31,696 nucleotides of DNA from Bacillota bacterium (lineage in GTDB: Bacteria; Bacillota; Clostridia; Lachnospirales; Lachnospiraceae), in the NCBI GenBank assembly GCA_023411225.1, contig JAEYPA010000148.1, positions 1-31,696 on the forward strand, written 5' to 3'. The position numbers and the translations under genes were made by a program. The notes under the pieces were generated by a model that did no database searches, was not told where the DNA came from, and saw only the letters and a list, made by a program, of their open reading frames with translations. The first letter of the stretch is position 1, and each line of letters begins with the position of its first letter. Shown one piece after another: positions 30,973 through 31,696 of this stretch.

Positions 30973-31696
30973 TTTGCATTCACTCCTAATAAATTATTGA
31001 TAATGACTTCCTGGGTTTTCCTTTCACCCTCTACAACATCCATAATTGCGCCTTCATACATAACATAGATTCGGTTGCATAAGCCTATTAGCTCCTCCAT
31101 CTCAGGCGAAACCAGAATTACTGCCTTTTTCTGCTTTGTCAGTTCATTAATCAGATTATATATCTCGAATTTTGCACCTATATCAATACCTCTGGTAGGT
31201 TCATCCAAAAGAAAAATCTCAGTCTCACGCAGCATCCATTTAGCAATAACAATTTTCTGCTGATTACCACCAGACAGCTTGCTGACATTTTGCCATAAGG
31301 AATAATAGTTAAGATTCATTTTCTCATTAATATCATAGGCACTCTTTAACTCTTCTTCATGGTTCTGGAATATACGTAATCTTCTAAACTTTTCCATGGA
31401 AGGAAGTATTGTATTATCCTTGATACTAAATTTCAGGTTTAGTCCTAGCGTCCTTCTTTCATCCGGTACAAGTCCCATTCCCAGCTTTATCGCTTTGTAT
31501 GGTCTCCTTACATTGACCGGTTTACCCTTTACTCTTACCTCACCCTTTACGATTTTATGATAACCAAAAATAGCCTGAATAAGCTCGGTTTTACCAGCTC
31601 CCAAAAGTCCCGCAAGTCCTACTACTTCACCTTCACGTACCTGTAAGTTGATATTCCGGAAGGCTTTTGGAGCTGTCAGATCCTTCACTTCAAGAA
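30969..31696 (-). CDS. sugar ABC transporter ATP-binding protein, 5' part outside window
   Basis: Only the second ATPase domain of an RbsA/MglA-type tandem protein is visible, and the frame is open to the window edge. Motifs are the degenerate Walker A GLLGAGKTEL, signature LSGGNQQK and Walker B IFLLDEPTRGIDIG. Tandem-domain sugar ATPases energise uptake of ribose, xylose, rhamnose or related sugars. The stop overlaps the permease start by four bases. Confidence 0.92.
   Translation of the reverse strand, partial: LEVKDLTAPKAFRNINLQVREGEVVGLAGLLGAGKTELIQAIFGYHKIVKGEVRVKGKPVNVRRPYKAIKLGMGLVPDERRTLGLNLKFSIKDNTILPSMEKFRRLRIFQNHEEELKSAYDINEKMNLNYYSLWQNVSKLSGGNQQKIVIAKWMLRETEIFLLDEPTRGIDIGAKFEIYNLINELTKQKKAVILVSPEMEELIGLCNRIYVMYEGAIMDVVEGERKTQEVIINNLLGVNAK

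Overview
The window reads as chromosomal DNA of an AT-rich Gram-positive anaerobe, most likely a Clostridia/Lachnospiraceae-type bacterium. Supporting signs are strong AGGAGG ribosome binding sites, sigma-A-like promoters, intrinsic terminators, a CD3324-type protein, a YjdF protein with a structured leader, and many small stand-alone GNAT, TetR, MarR, LysR and AraC genes. No rRNA, tRNA, CRISPR, transposase or phage structural module was seen. The organism assignment is inference.

Layout. 1-712 is the edge-truncated start of a DUF5131 (Gp37/Gp68-like) gene. 821-4349 is a minus-strand flavin/redox operon: glutamate-synthase-like FMN protein, pirin, NADPH-dependent FMN reductase, nitroreductase. 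4746-6556 holds a DUF3795 protein, a CD3324-type HTH protein and a GNAT enzyme. 6635-8397 holds an AraC regulator fused to GyrI-like and DUF3788 domains, followed by a broken GyrI-like gene. 8528-11543 holds a metallo-beta-lactamase-fold hydrolase, yjdF with a structured 5' leader, and two GNAT genes, one with an elaborate leader. 11769-17350 is an ABC exporter operon (ATPase, two permeases) ending in a MalT-type LuxR regulator and preceded by a promoter, a 12-codon ORF and a terminator: a candidate attenuator. 17351-19923 is an operon of an AlkZ-related protein and two RlaP-like nucleotidyltransferases.

20136-26164 is mainly single genes with local regulators: EamA exporter, MarR regulator, a DMP19-like unknown, a membrane protein with a calcium-loop-like N terminus, haloacid dehalogenase with a divergent LysR gene, and a TetR-OsmC pair sharing a palindromic operator. 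26580-27164 is a sugar O-acetyltransferase. 27272-31696 is a catabolic/transport operon cut by the window end: sugar ABC ATPase, RbsC-like permease, L-rhamnose mutarotase-like protein, sensory-rhodopsin-transducer-like protein, creatinase-like M24 protein and creatininase-family amidohydrolase.

The most interesting points are the leader-peptide/terminator arrangement before the ABC-MalT operon, the overlapping pairing elements before the GNAT gene at 10850, the creatininase/creatinase-like pair inside a sugar-uptake operon, and the RlaP pair. All family calls come from reading translated motifs by eye; no database search was run.
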